From Pararhizobium sp. YC-54 (GTDB lineage Bacteria > Pseudomonadota > Alphaproteobacteria > Rhizobiales > Rhizobiaceae): a stretch of DNA of 64,000 bases. A program made the translations under genes and the position numbers. The notes beneath the pieces are model-generated. The model had not been told where the DNA came from. It did no database searches and saw only the letters and a program-made list of their open reading frames with translations. This document shows, one piece after another, positions 53,540 through 62,898 of this stretch; within the stretch, counting starts at the first letter, position 1, and each line of letters begins with the position of its first letter. Location: assembly GCF_025847205.1 (NCBI RefSeq), contig NZ_JAOYTH010000010.1:186001-250000 (forward strand), read 5' to 3'.

Positions 53540-53709
53540 GGCCGCTGCTGCAGCCTCTCCGGAGGCCCCCGGCGACGCAGGCCGGACCGGTTGGCAATGC
53601 CATCCATCAGCCCGCGAAAGAAGGCCTCGATGCAGAGGGCCCAATCGTGCCGCTCCTCCGGATCGTCGGGACCCCGGCGCGCGACGACATAACCTATACC
53701 CCGCAACAT
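53500..53709 (-). CDS. Small hypothetical protein at the end of the GMC operon
   Basis: This 69-codon frame starts with ATG at 53709. AGGGGG overlaps the GMC stop codon and lies five bases before the start, so translational coupling is plausible. The first 45 residues (ending WALCIEAFFRGLMDGIANRS) look coding by codon choice and may recall the C-terminal helices of TetR-type regulators. The last 14 codons overlap the end of the MocR gene on the other strand. It could be a real small protein or the tail of a lost gene. Confidence 0.35.
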   Translation of the reverse strand: MLRGIGYVVARRGPDDPEERHDWALCIEAFFRGLMDGIANRSGLRRRGPPERLQQRPHDRESASAKRPR

Positions 53710-53718
53710 CGCAGCCCC

Positions 53719-55404
53719 CTAGGGCCGCACCGCGCGCAGCGGCGTGCCACTTCGCTGGCTGACACCGACGCCGGGCGCTACGCCCACCTCGGCATTGGAG
53801 GCGGCGAGCAGCGGCGTGCCGCGCACGATATCCGAGGCGCGTTCGGCGAGCATGATGGTCGGCGCGTTGAGGTTGGCATTCGGCTCCGAGGGGAAGACGG
53901 AACTGTCGATAACCCGCAATCCCGCGATGCCGCGCACCTTGAGATCGCTGTCGACCACCGCCATGGCATCCTCTCCCATGCGGCAGGAGCCGCAGGGATG
54001 GTAGGTGCTTTCCATGGTCTCGCGCACCCAAGCGTCGATCTCGTCATCGCTGCGGACGTTCGCCCCCGGCGCGATCTCCTCGCCGCGGAAACGGTCGAAG
54101 GCCGGCTGGGCGACAATCTCGCGCGTCAGCCGCAGGCAGCGGCGGAAGCCCTCGCGGTCCTCCTCGCGGTCGAGATAGTTGAAGAGGATGTCCGGCTGCT
54201 CGTGCGCCTCCGGCGAGCGCAGGCGCACATAGCCCCGGCTCTTCGGTTTGTTCGGCCCGGTCAGCACCATGAAGCCGTGTCCGTCGAGCGGTTTCTTGCC
54301 GTCGTAGCGCATGGCGGCGGGCAGGAAATGGAACTGGATGTCCGGCCATTCGAGCGAAACATCGGAACGGATGAAGCCACCGCTCTCGAAATGGTTGGAG
54401 ACCGAAAGCCCCTTCTTGAACAGCAGCCATTCGGCGCCAATCAGGGCGCGGCTCAAAAGTCCCATCTTGCCGTTGAGCGTGATCGGCTCCTTGCAGGCAT
54501 ACTGGATATAGACCTCGGAATGGTCCTGCAGGTTCTCGCCGACACCCGGCAGGTCATGCAGCACCGTAACGCCCGCCTGCCGCAGCACCGCCGCCGGGCC
54601 AATGCCGGAGCGTTGCAAGAGATGCGGCGAGCCGATGGGACCGGAGGAGATCAGCACCTCGCGTGTGGCCTTCGCCACGACGCGCTCGCCGCCCAGTTCA
54701 TATTCGACGCCGACGGCGCGCTTTCCTTCCAAAAGCACACGCCGCGTCATGGCATGGGTGACGACGGTGAGGTTCGGCCGGTTCATCGCCGGCTTCAGGT
54801 AGGCGTTCGCGGTCGACCAGCGCACGCCGTCCTTCACGGTCATGTGCATGGGGCCGAAACCCTCCTGCATATGGCCGTTCGGGTCGTCGGTGGCGATGTA
54901 GCCCGCCTCGCGGCCGGCATCGACGAAGGCGCGGTAGAGCGGGTTCTTCATCTTGTTGCCGGCATTGGTGGCAAGCGGGCCGGCGGCGCCGCGATAGGTG
55001 TCACCCCCGCCCTGCCAGCTTTCGGCCCGCTGGAAATAGGGCAGGCAATTGGCATAGCGCCAGCCGCGCGCGCCCCGCTCCTCCCACTCGTCGAAATCGC
55101 GGGCATGGCCGCGCATGTAGACGAGCCCGTTGATCGAGGAGGAGCCGCCGATGACCTTGCCGCGCGGGCAATGCACCCGCCGGCCGTCGAGGCCGGGTTC
55201 CGGCAGGGTCATGTATTTCCAGTTGTATTTGGTGCCGTTCATCGGGATGGAGAGCGCCGTCGGCATCTGGATGAAGATCGACTTGTCGCTGCCGCCGTAT
55301 TCCAGCACGAGGACCTTCGTGGCCGGGTCTTCAGACAGCCGGTTGGCGAGCACGCAGCCGGCCGATCCGGCGCCGATGATGATGTAGTCGTATGTGTCGG
55401 TCAT
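53719..55404 (-). CDS. GMC-family FAD oxidoreductase (choline dehydrogenase-like)
   Basis: The 561-residue protein has the FAD-binding start [20 protein letters not shown]. The GMC signature region is [20 protein letters not shown], and the second signature is [19 protein letters not shown]. The catalytic His lies in [15 protein letters not shown]. The overall pattern is close to BetA. It should oxidise an alcohol to an aldehyde, which the aldehyde dehydrogenase encoded upstream in the same unit could take on to the acid. It starts 18 bases after the NCS1 transporter stop. The true substrate (choline or another amino alcohol) is open. Confidence 0.92.
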   Translation of the reverse strand: MTDTYDYIIIGAGSAGCVLANRLSEDPATKVLVLEYGGSDKSIFIQMPTALSIPMNGTKYNWKYMTLPEPGLDGRRVHCPRGKVIGGSSSINGLVYMRGHARDFDEWEERGARGWRYANCLPYFQRAESWQGGGDTYRGAAGPLATNAGNKMKNPLYRAFVDAGREAGYIATDDPNGHMQEGFGPMHMTVKDGVRWSTANAYLKPAMNRPNLTVVTHAMTRRVLLEGKRAVGVEYELGGERVVAKATREVLISSGPIGSPHLLQRSGIGPAAVLRQAGVTVLHDLPGVGENLQDHSEVYIQYACKEPITLNGKMGLLSRALIGAEWLLFKKGLSVSNHFESGGFIRSDVSLEWPDIQFHFLPAAMRYDGKKPLDGHGFMVLTGPNKPKSRGYVRLRSPEAHEQPDILFNYLDREEDREGFRRCLRLTREIVAQPAFDRFRGEEIAPGANVRSDDEIDAWVRETMESTYHPCGSCRMGEDAMAVVDSDLKVRGIAGLRVIDSSVFPSEPNANLNAPTIMLAERASDIVRGTPLLAASNAEVGVAPGVGVSQRSGTPLRAVRP

Positions 55405-55422
55405 GGCGATGTGTCCCGAAGG

Positions 55423-56886
55423 TTACGGATAGAGGCCCCAGCCGCGCCCGCGGGCGAAGAGCCGGGTCAGGACGTAGTGCACCGCGCCGGCCGCAAGGCA
55501 GGAGGGAACGGAAGCGGTGAGGTACTTGAAGGCCGGCAGGCTCGCGAGCGTCTGCGGATTGAAGACGATCACATAGACGGCGCAACCGACCGCGAGCGCC
55601 AGGAGGCCGATCGGGTTGAAGCCGGCCCAGAAGCGGTAATGGCCGTTTTCCTGAGGCCCGTGCAGGCTGCGCATGTCGAGCTTCTGCCCGCGCAGGAAGA
55701 AATAATCGACGATACCGATGCCAGCCAGTGCCGAATTCAGCGCCGAGGTCCAGACCAGGAAGATGAAGAACCCGTCATACATCTGCGGATAGAAGACGAC
55801 GAGACCGAGCGGGATCAGGCAGAACAGGAAGAGGATCATGCCCCACGAAATGGAACGCACCGAGGCTGTGCCGACCTGCCGTAGCCCGACGATCGAGGTG
55901 TAGAGAATATTGGCCATCGAGGTCATGTTGGCAAAGGCGACGAAGAGCAGCGCAACAATGCCGATGAGCGGACCGGCGATCCTGGTCATCCAGATGGTCG
56001 GATCGCTTTCGCCGAGCGCCACAGCCGCAAGCAGGCCGACGATCTCGCCAAGCGCCGCCGCACCGAAGATGCCGACTATGTTCGGCCAGAAGGCGGTACG
56101 CTCGTTCTTCGTCAGACGGGCAAGATTGCCGATATAAGGCCACCAGGAGAAACCCGCCGCGAGATTGACTTCCACGGCAACGATGAAATTCAGCGTGTCG
56201 TCCTCGAAGGGCGGCGAGAGAGCCGGCAATGCCAGCAGTTCGCTGAGGGAATGATGGCTGAGGATGATATAAAGCATCACCACCATCAGCAGCACCAGCG
56301 CCGGCGACACCACCATGTTGAAGAACTTGATCGAGGTCGGGCCCTTGGCGACGACGACGCAGACGAGCAGAATGGCGCCCACGGCAGCGACAATCATCTT
56401 GGTGCCGGTCGGATTGGCCGCTTCGCCGGCACTCAGCGCCATCATGCCATCGATCGAGCGGCCGAACATCATGGCAAGCACCGCCAGCCAACCCATGGTC
56501 AGCAGAACCACCGCCAGGACATAGACGACACGGCTGCCGTTGTACCCGAACTGGCTGCGTAGCGCGACGAACTGCTCTACACCGTAGCGCCCGGACATCG
56601 GAGTGGTGGAGAGCGCCGTTAGTACCACGCCAATGATGTTGCCGATGACGATGGCTGCAATGCCTTCCTTCGGCCCGACAAACAGGCCGATCGCGCCACC
56701 GATAAGGAAAGCCCATGTCGCGATCGCAAGCGCCGAATTTGCATAGGTAAATTCCCAGAATCCCCAGAGCCTTTCCGAGGGCAGCAACGGTGCATCGCCG
56801 CGTTCGGCGGCAGCGGTATACCGGGATGCTTCGACATTTTCGGTTTCGACAGCGGCAAGGCCGCCCTGTGCAACATGATCGGTCAT
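55423..56886 (-). CDS. NCS1-family transporter (nucleobase/allantoin/thiamine-precursor permease family)
   Basis: The protein (487 aa) has about twelve membrane helices. NCS1-like segments include GFWEFTYANSALAIATWAFL, GRYGVEQFVALRSQFGYNG and VNLAAGFSWWPYIGNLARLT. Known members carry nucleobases, hydantoins, allantoin, cytosine or pyridoxine-type compounds. I chose the ATG at 56886 because GGGGGG lies six bases upstream and it starts one base after the stop of the preceding small membrane-protein gene. Its cargo is probably the substrate of the GMC, aldehyde dehydrogenase and ureohydrolase enzymes encoded around it. Confidence 0.88.
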   Translation of the reverse strand: MTDHVAQGGLAAVETENVEASRYTAAAERGDAPLLPSERLWGFWEFTYANSALAIATWAFLIGGAIGLFVGPKEGIAAIVIGNIIGVVLTALSTTPMSGRYGVEQFVALRSQFGYNGSRVVYVLAVVLLTMGWLAVLAMMFGRSIDGMMALSAGEAANPTGTKMIVAAVGAILLVCVVVAKGPTSIKFFNMVVSPALVLLMVVMLYIILSHHSLSELLALPALSPPFEDDTLNFIVAVEVNLAAGFSWWPYIGNLARLTKNERTAFWPNIVGIFGAAALGEIVGLLAAVALGESDPTIWMTRIAGPLIGIVALLFVAFANMTSMANILYTSIVGLRQVGTASVRSISWGMILFLFCLIPLGLVVFYPQMYDGFFIFLVWTSALNSALAGIGIVDYFFLRGQKLDMRSLHGPQENGHYRFWAGFNPIGLLALAVGCAVYVIVFNPQTLASLPAFKYLTASVPSCLAAGAVHYVLTRLFARGRGWGLYP

Positions 56887-56887
56887 C

Positions 56888-57058
56888 TCAAGCCCCCCAG
56901 ATCCAGAAGGCGGCGACGAGCACAAGCGTCAACGCGGCAATAGCCACGTAGTCGAGGGAGGTCATCGCCCCTTCGAAGCGGTCTCCTGCTGCGATGTCAT
57001 CATAGATGCGGGCACGCCGCTCCAGTTCGTTCTGCCAGTCAATATCGCTGTTTTCCAT
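56888..57058 (-). CDS. Small one-helix membrane protein coupled to the NCS1 transporter
   Basis: This 56-residue protein starts with a charged segment (MENSDIDWQNELERRARIYD) and ends with one hydrophobic helix at residues 35-55 (SLDYVAIAALTLVLVAAFWI). AGGGGAA precedes the ATG at 57058. The stop lies one base before the NCS1 start, so the two are almost certainly co-translated. The arrangement resembles small subunits of secondary transporters (for example YhdT beside PanF). I do not recognise the family. Confidence 0.75.
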   Translation of the reverse strand: MENSDIDWQNELERRARIYDDIAAGDRFEGAMTSLDYVAIAALTLVLVAAFWIWGA

Positions 57059-57162
57059 CGTCGTTCCCCTTTTCGCGTCGCGCCTTGTGGCGTCTCTTTC
57101 CGCGAAGACAATTGCGGCTCCATCAGCCGCGGATCTTCGAAAGCGGGCGTGCCGCCTTCGGC

Positions 57163-57282
57163 CTATCGAACCCGAATGGGCTCGGTATAGAAGGACAGCC
57201 GGTCGATCCTCGGCGGCCAGCTGCCGTTTTCGGTGCCGCGCCGCACATGCGCGGCAATCTCTTCCAGCGCTGCGAACCACAC
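57163..57282 (-). CDS. Possible very small protein (39 aa)
   Basis: A GTG-started frame between the aldehyde dehydrogenase and the small membrane protein reads WFAALEEIAAHVRRGTENGS followed by WPPRIDRLSFYTEPIRVR. The amphipathic helix followed by a proline-rich tail and the codon choice look coding. The frame is open back to a stop at 57325-57327. No clear ribosome-binding site was seen, so it may instead be the tail of a lost gene. Confidence 0.35.
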   Translation of the reverse strand: MWFAALEEIAAHVRRGTENGSWPPRIDRLSFYTEPIRVR

Positions 57283-57332
57283 ATCGCCACACGAGATATC
57301 AGGTGCGCCATTCGCATATCCGGTTCAGAGCC

Positions 57333-58841
57333 TCACGGCAGCGTGATCCAAACGGCCTTCGTCTCAGTCAGGTGGTCCAGCTGTTCCGGTCCCAAGTCCT
57401 TGCCGAAACCCGAATTTTTGAAACCGCCGAACGGCATGGAGGGATCGATCGTGCTATGGGCATTGACGTAGATCGAGCCGGCATGCAGGCGCGGTATAAG
57501 TGCATGCACGCGGGACAGGTCGTTCGAGTAGATGGCGGCGGCCAAGCCGAAGGCGGAGTCGTTTGCCAACGCCACCGCGTCATCCAGCGCGTCGAAGACA
57601 TCGGTCACCAGCACGGGGCCGAAGATTTCCTCGCGCACGATGCGCATTTCGGGCTTGCAGCGGGCGAAGATAGCAGGCTCGATGAAATGGCCTGGCCGTT
57701 CTGGGCTGCCGCCCCCATGGATCAACTCGGCGCCTTCGCAGCGGCCGGCCTCGATATAAGCGGAGACGACCTTCTTCTGCTGCGCCGACACCAACGGGCC
57801 GATAAAGCAATCGCGGTCCAATCCGGGCGCAATCTTGAGCGTGCGGGTGACGGCAACCAACTCGTCGAGAAAGGCGTCATGGACCGAGCGCTGAACATAG
57901 ACCCGCGTACCGGCATCGCAAACTTGTCCTGAGTTGAAGAACACGCCGTTGGCCACCGCCCGTGCTGCGCTTTGCAGGTCAGCGTCTTCCAGCACCAGGA
58001 CGGGTGATTTGCCGCCCAGTTCCAGCGTGACATGCTTGAGATGCCCCACGGCAGTCCGGCCGACCTCCTGTCCGACGGGCGTCGAGCCTGTGAACGTGAC
58101 CTTATTGATGCCGGGATGGGCCGACATGGCCGCGCCTATCACACTGCCCCGGCCGGTCACGATGTTTACCACGCCGTCCGGAATGCCGGCCTCCTGCACC
58201 AGTTCCCCGAAGCGCAGGGTCGAAAGCGAGGTCAGCTCGGCTGGCTTTACGACCGTGGTGCAGCCAACCGCAAGGGCGGCTGCGAGCTTCCAGGCCATGG
58301 TCTGGAGCGGGAAATTCCAGGGCACGATGGCCGCGACCACACCCAAAGGCTCCTTACGAGTATAGGCCAGGTAGTTGCCCGGCAGGGACGGCTCGACCGT
58401 GCGTCCATGCAGTTTCGAGGCCCAGCCGGCGAAATAGCGGAAGGTATCGACCGTGCCCTGGATGTCGATCTCCCTGGCGAATGTCACGGACTTGCCCATA
58501 TCGATGGCTTCGATCTCGGCGAGTTCGTCGGCATGCGTCTCGATCAGGTCGGCAAGGCGATGAATCAGGCGCTCGCGCTCGAGCGGCTTCAGGCGGCGCC
58601 AGGCGCCTCCATCGAACTGGCGGCGTGCGGCCTTGACGGCGCGGTCGAGATCATCGATCGTGCCCGAGGGCGCGCGGGTTATCAGGCCACCCGTGGAAGG
58701 CTCGAAGACGTCGAACGTCGCGCCATTGCCGCTGTCGACCCAGGCCCCGTCGATGAACATCTTCTGCGGCTTGGCCAGAAACCGTCGGGTCGCGTCGCTG
58801 ACGCCATACTGCTCCAGATAATTGCGAACGTTTTCATCCAT
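57333..58841 (-). CDS. NAD-dependent aldehyde dehydrogenase (betaine-/amino-aldehyde dehydrogenase-like)
   Basis: The 502-residue protein has the cofactor-site stretch AAIVPWNFPLQTMAWKLAAA. The general-base Glu lies in HVTLELGGKSPVLVLED and the catalytic Cys in FFNSGQVCDAGTRVY. The end pattern PFGGFKNSGFGKDLGPEQLD is typical of betaine-aldehyde, gamma-aminobutyraldehyde and phenylacetaldehyde dehydrogenases. AGGAGG lies seven bases before the ATG. It lies downstream of the ureohydrolase gene and upstream of the transporter and GMC oxidase genes, which fits an alcohol-to-acid route for an amine-derived compound. Confidence 0.93.
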   Translation of the reverse strand: MDENVRNYLEQYGVSDATRRFLAKPQKMFIDGAWVDSGNGATFDVFEPSTGGLITRAPSGTIDDLDRAVKAARRQFDGGAWRRLKPLERERLIHRLADLIETHADELAEIEAIDMGKSVTFAREIDIQGTVDTFRYFAGWASKLHGRTVEPSLPGNYLAYTRKEPLGVVAAIVPWNFPLQTMAWKLAAALAVGCTTVVKPAELTSLSTLRFGELVQEAGIPDGVVNIVTGRGSVIGAAMSAHPGINKVTFTGSTPVGQEVGRTAVGHLKHVTLELGGKSPVLVLEDADLQSAARAVANGVFFNSGQVCDAGTRVYVQRSVHDAFLDELVAVTRTLKIAPGLDRDCFIGPLVSAQQKKVVSAYIEAGRCEGAELIHGGGSPERPGHFIEPAIFARCKPEMRIVREEIFGPVLVTDVFDALDDAVALANDSAFGLAAAIYSNDLSRVHALIPRLHAGSIYVNAHSTIDPSMPFGGFKNSGFGKDLGPEQLDHLTETKAVWITLP

Positions 58842-59008
58842 GCCTGTTCCTCCTCATGAGCCGGCCGCTCGCAGAGCTCCGGTTTTCGCGATGTCAACTC
58901 GTGCCGCACCGCGCCCGTTCTGGTTCTTCAATCAGGACTGCGCCGCCTTGGCGTCCGGGCCGTGCGTCGTGCGCAGCTCATGCCCGATGCCCGACGACGC
59001 GTCCGGTT

Positions 59009-59980
59009 TCAGTCTTTCCTCGCGTGCATGACACGGCCGATGAGGTTCATCAGCACCTGTGCCGCAAGCGTTGTGGTGGAGCCGGAATGGTCGTAGTCCG
59101 GCGCAACTTCGACCAGGTCGATGCCGACGACCGTACCGCGCTTGACGAGCGCCGCGAGGATTTCCAGCACCTCGTAATAGATGAACCCGCCATGCGACGG
59201 CGTGCCGGTGCCCGGCGCGATCGACGGGTCGAAACCGTCGATGTCGATGGTGATGTAGTAGCGGGCGCCGGCCGGCACGCGCGCGGTCACAGCCGCCGCG
59301 CCGAGCGCGCGGATTTGCCGGACCGAGAGGATGTCGGAACCCATGGCGCGGGCATCCTCGTAGCCTTCCTTCGCGGTGGAAGAGACGTTGCGGATGCCGA
59401 ACTGCGACAGGCCGCTGACATAGGGTTTTTCGGCGGCGCGGCGCATCGGATTGCCGTGGCCGTAGCGCACGCCGTGGCGCTCATCGACGAAATCGAGATG
59501 CGCGTCGATCTGGACGATGTGGATCGGCCCGTTTGCGGCGCAGTCGTCAGCGAAGGCGTTGATGCAGGGAATGTTGATCGAATGATCGCCGCCAAGCACC
59601 ACCGGCAGCGCGCCGGCGGCAAGGATCTTGCGCACGCCGAATTCGATATTGGCATGGCTCTTCATCGTATCGGTGTGGACGATATCCGCGTCGCCGATAT
59701 CGACGATCGAGACCTTGTCGCTGGGCAGGTAGGTGACATCGTCCTCGTGGTCGTAGGCGCCGCCGTGGCCGAAGGAAAACAGCGTCGAGGCCTCGCGGAT
59801 GCCGCGCGGCCCGAACCGGGTCCCGGCGCGCCATTGCGTGCCACAGTCGAAGGGGGCGCCAAGCACCGCCACATCGGCGTCGATCGCGTCCCAGTCCGGC
59901 TGATAGGGATATTTGCCAAAGGTGCAGATGCCGACAAACGGCAGGTTCAGACGTCCGGAATCGTAGGAATTGCTCACCAT
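59009..59980 (-). CDS. Agmatinase-family ureohydrolase (SpeB-like)
   Basis: The 323-residue protein belongs to the arginase/agmatinase family. All manganese motifs are present: GGDHS (residues 130-134), QIDAHLDFVDE (159-163 core) and ITIDIDGFDPSIAPG. Members hydrolyse agmatine, 4-guanidinobutyrate, 3-guanidinopropionate or guanidine to urea and an amine. The sequence does not settle which. A near-perfect site (GGAGGAGGTGA) lies directly before the ATG. It is the first gene on the minus strand here and divergent from a LysR gene. The gap to the aldehyde dehydrogenase start is about 170 bases. Confidence 0.92.
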   Translation of the reverse strand: MVSNSYDSGRLNLPFVGICTFGKYPYQPDWDAIDADVAVLGAPFDCGTQWRAGTRFGPRGIREASTLFSFGHGGAYDHEDDVTYLPSDKVSIVDIGDADIVHTDTMKSHANIEFGVRKILAAGALPVVLGGDHSINIPCINAFADDCAANGPIHIVQIDAHLDFVDERHGVRYGHGNPMRRAAEKPYVSGLSQFGIRNVSSTAKEGYEDARAMGSDILSVRQIRALGAAAVTARVPAGARYYITIDIDGFDPSIAPGTGTPSHGGFIYYEVLEILAALVKRGTVVGIDLVEVAPDYDHSGSTTTLAAQVLMNLIGRVMHARKD

Positions 59981-60020
59981 TCACCTCCTCCAAAGGTCAG
60001 GTGAGTGTGGCGAAAACGCA

Positions 60021-60060
60021 TACACTTAAAAGCATCTATGATTGGATGTTTAGTTGTGTA
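60021..60060. promoter_or_regulatory. Candidate LysR operator, long imperfect inverted repeat
   Basis: TACACTTAAAAGCATC (60021-60036) and GATGTTTAGTTGTGTA (60045-60060) form an imperfect inverted repeat with an eight-base spacer. It fills most of the 91-base gap between the ureohydrolase and the LysR start codons and would cover both promoters. Confidence 0.45.
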
Positions 60061-60071
60061 TTAATTAATGT

Positions 60072-61004
60072 ATGATCAACAGGGTTCGCCACCGCATCCT
60101 CAATCTGTCGCTCGGCGACGCCGAATTGCGATTGCTGCGCGTCTTCGCGTCCGTCGTACAGCATGGTGGCTTTTCCGCCGCGCAGTCTGCGCTCGGCATG
60201 ACGCAGGCGACGATTTCCACCCATATGCGCCATCTGGAGGAACGCCTGGGATTGCGCCTGTGCAGTCGTGGGCGGAGCGGCTTCCTGCTGTCGGACGAAG
60301 GGCGGCTCGTCTATGAGGCCATGCTGGAACTGTTCGGCTCTGTGGAAAAATTTCAGAGCCGCATCGGCGAGGCGCAGGGCGAACTCACAGGCAGCCTCAG
60401 TTTCGGCACCGTGGACGCCATGATCACCAATCGGGATCTGGACCTTCAGGGCGCGCTCGCAGCGTTCCACGGCCAGGCGCCGCGCGTGCATCTCGAAATC
60501 GACGTTGCCGCTCCGCAGGTGCTGCACCAGGGCCTGCTGAACGGCTCCTACCAGATCGTGCTCATACCCTCGGTCGGCGGCGTCACCCCGCATTTCCGTA
60601 CCCAACCGGTTTTTTCCGAGGTGCAGAAACTCTACTGCGCCGAAAGCCATCCGCTCTTCGACACGCCCGACGCCGCAATCACCGATACGCTTCTGGAGGC
60701 GCAATCCTTCGCGGGCCGCACCTATATGCTGAACGAGACGATCTGCGGCGTGGACTTCAGGTGGGCGGCGGCGACGCCGCATATGGAGGGCACGCTGCTG
60801 CTTCTCCTTTCCGGCGCCTATATCGGCTTCCTGCCCGATCACTATGCCGAGGAGTGGGTGCGCAACGGCCGCTTGCGGCTTCTGGCACCCGAACGCATGA
60901 CCTTCGAGGATATGTTCCACATCGTCTATCCGCGCAACAAGCCTTCTCGTGCCGCGGAAACATTGGCGCAGGCCATTGTCGAAAGCGCGCGTAAACGGCA
61001 CTGA
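60072..61004 (+). CDS. LysR-family transcriptional regulator
   Basis: The 310-residue protein has the LysR helix-turn-helix (ELRLLRVFASVVQHGGFSAAQSALGMTQATISTHMRHLEERLGLRL) and an effector domain beginning near residue 100 (GSLSFGTVDAMITN). It is divergent from the agmatinase-family gene and probably activates it. The downstream amino acid importer lies about 170 bases further, on the same strand, with its own candidate operator. Confidence 0.92.
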   Translation: MINRVRHRILNLSLGDAELRLLRVFASVVQHGGFSAAQSALGMTQATISTHMRHLEERLGLRLCSRGRSGFLLSDEGRLVYEAMLELFGSVEKFQSRIGEAQGELTGSLSFGTVDAMITNRDLDLQGALAAFHGQAPRVHLEIDVAAPQVLHQGLLNGSYQIVLIPSVGGVTPHFRTQPVFSEVQKLYCAESHPLFDTPDAAITDTLLEAQSFAGRTYMLNETICGVDFRWAAATPHMEGTLLLLLSGAYIGFLPDHYAEEWVRNGRLRLLAPERMTFEDMFHIVYPRNKPSRAAETLAQAIVESARKRH

Positions 61005-61148
61005 AACTTTTTCGGATGGCAGTAGAAAATTGCGACCGGGCGGCGGCCACGCCGTGCCCGCAGGATGGGTGTCGCCATGGCGATCCGTATCGATGGATAT
61101 CGAATGATCGACGCCGGCTTGACTCCACTCCGAAACGTGCCTAGTAAG

Positions 61149-61168
61149 TTGTAGGCCTAACCCTACAA
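61149..61168. promoter_or_regulatory. Candidate operator in front of the amino acid importer
   Basis: TTGTAGG and CCTACAA form a perfect inverted repeat with a six-base spacer. It lies nine bases upstream of the permease start codon at 61178. The GntR protein that begins at 63782 in the same direction is the most likely reader. Confidence 0.45.
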
Positions 61169-61177
61169 TTGGATGCC

Positions 61178-62104
61178 ATGACCCAATCGCCCACCAAATC
61201 AACGTCCGCGCTGTCCCTGGCAGATCTGCCGGGGCCGGACACACCCATTCGCCGGCTGCACCACCCTGGGCGCTGGCTCAGCGGCATCGCCGTCATTCTG
61301 CTGCTTGCGGTGATCGGTCGCGCCTTTGCAGTCGGGCAAATCCAGTGGCCCGTGGTCGGAGAGTTTCTGACAGCCCGCGTCATTATCACCGGTTTCGGCT
61401 GGACCCTTTTGATCTCGGCCTGCGCGCTGGTACTCGGCGTCGTGCTCGGCTTCGCCTTCGGCATCATGCGCCATTCGGAAAACCCGGTCCTGCGTTTCGC
61501 CGCCTGGCTATACGTCTGGATATTCCGCGGCACCCCGGTGCTGCTGCAGCTTCTCATCTGGTTCAACATCGCACTTGTCTTTCCGCGGCTCTACATTCCG
61601 GGCCTTGTCGATGAGCGCATGGTCGATGTGGTGACGCCCTTCGTCGCGGCCGTTCTCGGCCTCGGCGTCAACGAGGGTTCCTATCTGACGGAAGTGGTGC
61701 GCGGTGGCATCGGCTCCGTCGATCATGGTCAAAAGGAAGCGGCTCACACGCTCGGAATGACGCCCGGCCAGACGATGCGCCGCATCATCCTGCCGCAGAC
61801 CCTGCAGCTAATCTTGCCGGTTCTCGGCAACAGCGCCATCGGGATGCTGAAATTTTCCTCGCTCGCAGCAACCATCGCCATGGGCGAAATGCTGAACGCG
61901 GCGCAGCGCATCTACTTCATCAATGGCGCCGTCATCGAGCTGCTGTTCGTCTGCGCCATCTGGTATCTGGCCGGAACGACGGTGCTCTCCATCGGCCAGT
62001 ACTATCTGGAGCGTTATTTCGGCCGCGACACCGCAGCAACCACGAGCAACCGGCACTGGTTCAAGGGTTGGGCGCGGCGCCCGGCCGTCGAGGGGGAAGC
62101 ATGA
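61178..62104 (+). CDS. Polar amino acid ABC permease (HisM/GlnP family)
   Basis: The protein (about 308 aa) has an N-terminal extension and then the amino acid permease core, with [20 protein letters not shown], the loop [20 protein letters not shown] and the ATPase-contact region [21 protein letters not shown] chose the ATG at 61178. An in-frame TTG nine bases upstream is also possible. It is the only permease in the unit, so it should act as a homodimer. The stop overlaps the ATPase start (ATGA). Confidence 0.92.
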   Translation: MTQSPTKSTSALSLADLPGPDTPIRRLHHPGRWLSGIAVILLLAVIGRAFAVGQIQWPVVGEFLTARVIITGFGWTLLISACALVLGVVLGFAFGIMRHSENPVLRFAAWLYVWIFRGTPVLLQLLIWFNIALVFPRLYIPGLVDERMVDVVTPFVAAVLGLGVNEGSYLTEVVRGGIGSVDHGQKEAAHTLGMTPGQTMRRIILPQTLQLILPVLGNSAIGMLKFSSLAATIAMGEMLNAAQRIYFINGAVIELLFVCAIWYLAGTTVLSIGQYYLERYFGRDTAATTSNRHWFKGWARRPAVEGEA

Positions 62105-62865
62105 GTCTCGCAGTCAAGGCGGTCGGGATCCGCAAGAGTTTTGGTAGCTACGAGGTGCTGAAAGGCCTCGATCTGGAAGTTGCCTACGGCGAGGTGCTGT
62201 GCATCCTCGGCCCGTCGGGCAGCGGCAAGAGCACGTTCCTGCGCTGCATCAACCATCTGGAAACACCGAACAGCGGTTATGTCTGGGTCGACGGCGCCAT
62301 CATGGGATATGAGCTGAACCGCGACGCGCTGCAGGAATTGCCGATCAAGCGGCTGCGCGCCCAGCAGAGCCAACTCGGCATGGTGTTCCAGCATTTCAAT
62401 CTGTTCGCGCATCGCACCGTACTCGGCAATGTGATCGAGGGGCCGATGGTGGTGCGTGGTCTGCGCCGCGCTGAAGCCGAAGCCCGCGCCATGGACCTGC
62501 TGGAGCAGGTCGGCATGGCCGGAAAGGCGCTAAGCTATCCGTCGCAGCTTTCAGGAGGCCAGAAGCAGCGCGTGGCGATCGCCCGGTCGCTAGCGATGGA
62601 ACCGCGCGTGATGCTGTTCGACGAACCGACCAGCGCGCTCGACCCGGAACTGGTCGGCGAGGTGCTGGAGGTCATGCGCAACTTGGCGCGGGGCGGAACC
62701 ACCATGATCGTGGTCACTCATGAGATTGGCTTTGCCCGTGAGGTCGCTGACCGTGTCGTGGTGATGATCGACGGAGAAATTCGCGAAACCGGTGCGCCGG
62801 GTCAAGTCCTCAGCAACCCCGGCGATCCGCGTGTGCGCACATTCCTCAGCCGCGTGCTGGCCTGA
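62101..62865 (+). CDS. Polar amino acid ABC ATP-binding protein (GlnQ/HisP family)
   Basis: The protein (254 aa) has Walker [20 protein letters not shown]-loop [13 protein letters not shown], signature [16 protein letters not shown], Walker [14 protein letters not shown] and switch His in [14 protein letters not shown]. The ATG overlaps the permease stop by four bases. An earlier in-frame start lies inside the permease gene. Length and motifs are standard for the family. Confidence 0.95.
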   Translation: MSLAVKAVGIRKSFGSYEVLKGLDLEVAYGEVLCILGPSGSGKSTFLRCINHLETPNSGYVWVDGAIMGYELNRDALQELPIKRLRAQQSQLGMVFQHFNLFAHRTVLGNVIEGPMVVRGLRRAEAEARAMDLLEQVGMAGKALSYPSQLSGGQKQRVAIARSLAMEPRVMLFDEPTSALDPELVGEVLEVMRNLARGGTTMIVVTHEIGFAREVADRVVVMIDGEIRETGAPGQVLSNPGDPRVRTFLSRVLA

Positions 62866-62898
62866 CATTCACAACTTCAAAATGGGAGAACGAAGAGA

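Noticed and set aside
53536..55884. Plus-strand open frame of more than 780 codons opposite the GMC gene
   Set aside because: Antisense shadow without motifs. The GMC signatures and FAD motif are on the minus strand.
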